This document shows, one piece after another, positions 22,096-23,089 of a stretch of DNA of 23,089 nt; position 1 is the stretch's first letter, and the number at the start of each line of letters is the position of its first letter. The notes below the pieces were generated by a model. It searched no databases, had not been told where the DNA came from, and saw nothing but the letters and a program-made list of their open reading frames with translations. The position numbers were made by a program, and so were the translations under genes. Source of the DNA: Lachnospiraceae bacterium (lineage in GTDB: Bacteria > Bacillota_A > Clostridia > Lachnospirales > Lachnospiraceae); assembly GCA_018365895.1 (NCBI GenBank), contig JAGZJD010000038.1, positions 1 through 23,089 of the forward strand. The letters run 5' to 3'.

Positions 22096-22857
22096 TTACA
22101 ACAAATAACTCGAAAATGCCATTGCTGCTCCAACACCAATCGCAATCGCTGCCGCTTTTAAAAATGCTTCCAGAATTCTCGCACATCCGGAAACATAATC
22201 TCCCTGCAAGGTATCACGCACTGCATTTGTAATCGCTACTCCAGGAACAAGAGGCATGATTGCTCCTATAATTACAGCTTCTAAATTCATCGTCAAAAAC
22301 ACTGTATGTTTCAGCAGAAGAGCTGCTGCTCCTAATGCCAGGGCAGAAATAATATCCTGTATAATCACATTTGTATGAAGGTGATCGCAAACCTGTATCA
22401 TTCCTGCCAAAACGCCTCCAACACAAATTGATGCTAATACTTCCATCCACCCTCCGCCAAACATGAGGGTAAATCCAGTAACAATCATCATGGTCGAAAT
22501 ACTCTTTGTTCCCTGTTGATATAGATTCTCTCCAATTTTCTGTAATGCATCATAGGCTTCTTGCAGAGTTACCTCTCCTCCGCAGTATCTTCTGGAAATA
22601 TCATTGACTCTCACAATTTTATAAAGGTGCATCCCTCTTTTTTTTACTCGAGAGATCATTGTTACCGGCTGATTCATTGTATTATCATAAAGTGTTGCCA
22701 TAATACCTGTAATCGTTGCATGCACTTCAATGTATTCACATCCGGAGGTTTTAAGAATATGGTTCATCGTGTCTTCAGCACGATATGTCTCTGCGCCGCT
22801 TTTTAGTAACAGTTCTCCTGCACAGATTGCTGTACGCATTAATAACTGATATTCCAT
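22096..22857 (-). CDS. Threonine/serine exporter large subunit, pair A (DUF1212, YjjP-like)
   Basis: A 253-residue DUF1212 protein and the first gene of the six-gene operon. Its N-terminal domain is short (GAETYRAEDT, 21-30), and the membrane part carries PLVPGVAITNAVRD (202-215) and QGDYVSGCAR (218-227). It keeps the GD..SG form common in ThrE proteins, whereas B and C have SD..SG. The ATG at 22857 has GGAGG ten bases upstream and AAAGGAA just before it. The promoter at 22899-22927 precedes it. Functional role as for the other pairs: half of a two-chain secondary exporter. Confidence 0.93.
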   Translation of the reverse strand: MEYQLLMRTAICAGELLLKSGAETYRAEDTMNHILKTSGCEYIEVHATITGIMATLYDNTMNQPVTMISRVKKRGMHLYKIVRVNDISRRYCGGEVTLQEAYDALQKIGENLYQQGTKSISTMMIVTGFTLMFGGGWMEVLASICVGGVLAGMIQVCDHLHTNVIIQDIISALALGAAALLLKHTVFLTMNLEAVIIGAIMPLVPGVAITNAVRDTLQGDYVSGCARILEAFLKAAAIAIGVGAAMAFSSYLL

Positions 22858-22898
22858 TTCCTTTCTGCCTCCTTTTTTTGCTTATTCTACATTTATGC

Positions 22899-22927
22899 AT
22901 AATAGCATTAAAAATTACAAAATTCAA
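22899..22927 (-). promoter_or_regulatory. Predicted promoter of the three-pair ThrE operon
   Basis: On the minus strand, -35 TTGAAT (22922-22927), a 17-base spacer and -10 TATTAT (22899-22904), 42 bases before the first start codon. No other terminator or strong promoter was found between here and 19069. A TTTCTTGCATTT motif, also found in the repeat at 15934-15962, lies just upstream (22937-22948, plus-strand reading). Confidence 0.6.
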
Positions 22928-22960
22928 GAGGCGAACTTTCTTGCATTTGAAAAAGAACCT

Positions 22961-22989
22961 AAAAAGGGACAGAACCTAAGTCCTGTCCC
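22961..22989 (-). terminator. Terminator of the gene at the right edge
   Basis: Stem GGGACAG/CTGTCCC (22966-22972 and 22983-22989) with a ten-base loop, followed on the minus strand by TTTTT. It lies 17 bases after the stop codon of the edge gene and separates it from the ThrE operon. Confidence 0.8.
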
Positions 22990-23006
22990 ATAAGCACTGT
23001 ATGAAA

Positions 23007-23089
23007 TTAACCGAAATATCCGGCTTTCTTTAATTCCTCTTCTGCTTTTTCAAGGTTTGCATCAGATACACGAATGATCGGTCCTGTAC
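23007..23089 (-). CDS. C-terminus of an unidentified protein (cut by the window edge)
   Basis: The last 26 codons of a minus-strand gene are present, reading TGPIIRVSDANLEKAEEELK and ending KAGYFG before a TAA stop at 23007-23009. The reading frame is chosen because it is open to the edge, uses ordinary codons and ends 17 bases before a clear terminator. The segment looks like a beta strand followed by a charged helix, as at the end of a small ferredoxin-like or ACT-type domain, but this is too short to name a family. Confidence 0.6.
   Translation of the reverse strand, partial: TGPIIRVSDANLEKAEEELKKAGYFG

Noticed and set aside
21602..22186. Longer frame for the pair A small subunit starting at 22186
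   Set aside because: It would overlap the large-subunit gene by about 90 bases and adds non-family sequence; the ATG at 22081 has AAGGAGG.
22952..22980. GAACCTAA seen twice near the right-edge terminator, as an insertion-element end or repeat
   Set aside because: It is short, involves the hairpin loop, and no matching inverted end or target duplication was found.

Overview
The window looks like chromosomal DNA from a low-to-moderate GC Clostridia, most likely a gut Lachnospiraceae. This rests on strong AGGAGG-type ribosome binding sites, TTGACA/TATAAT promoters, the ylxM-ffh-rpsP order, luxS, YbiT-like ABC-F, DUF1292 and DUF5662 proteins, a TraX-family protein, and threonine/serine exporters split into two chains. 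I saw no insertion sequence, phage gene, CRISPR array, rRNA or tRNA. Most genes are on the minus strand.

Layout. 1-1883: protein-targeting and ribosome operon (ylxM, ffh, start of rpsP), with its promoter buried in the terminator of a cytoplasmic subtilase (1913-2824). 2999-4331: short lineage-specific genes, namely an 87-aa Cys/Gly-rich membrane protein, a 42-aa minus-strand protein and two overlapping hypothetical genes. 4448-7156: a patatin-like esterase divergent from an ABC-F ATPase. 7258-9454: MATE exporter plus ZIP metal transporter. 9543-11237: trpS and a histidine phosphatase. 11327-11812: luxS.

11883-15860: a four-gene minus-strand operon in the order sugar-type substrate-binding lipoprotein, isoamylase/GlgX-like GH13 protein, TraX-like membrane protein, DUF5662 protein. 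The GH13 protein keeps the family scaffold but has lost all the catalytic residues I can align, and the binding protein has no permease beside it. 16007-18175: a DUF1292 protein convergent with, and overlapping, a short UvrD/PcrA-type helicase. 18244-18990: a divergent sirtuin-like protein lacking the usual GAG and NID residues.

19069-22857: six tightly packed genes forming three consecutive copies of a two-chain ThrE/YjjP-YjjB-type exporter behind one strong promoter. The window ends in the C-terminus of an unidentified gene.

The points most worth following up are the catalytically dead GH13 and its operon, the triplicated split ThrE operon, the pseudo-sirtuin, and several sites where a terminator hairpin also serves as promoter or coding DNA.
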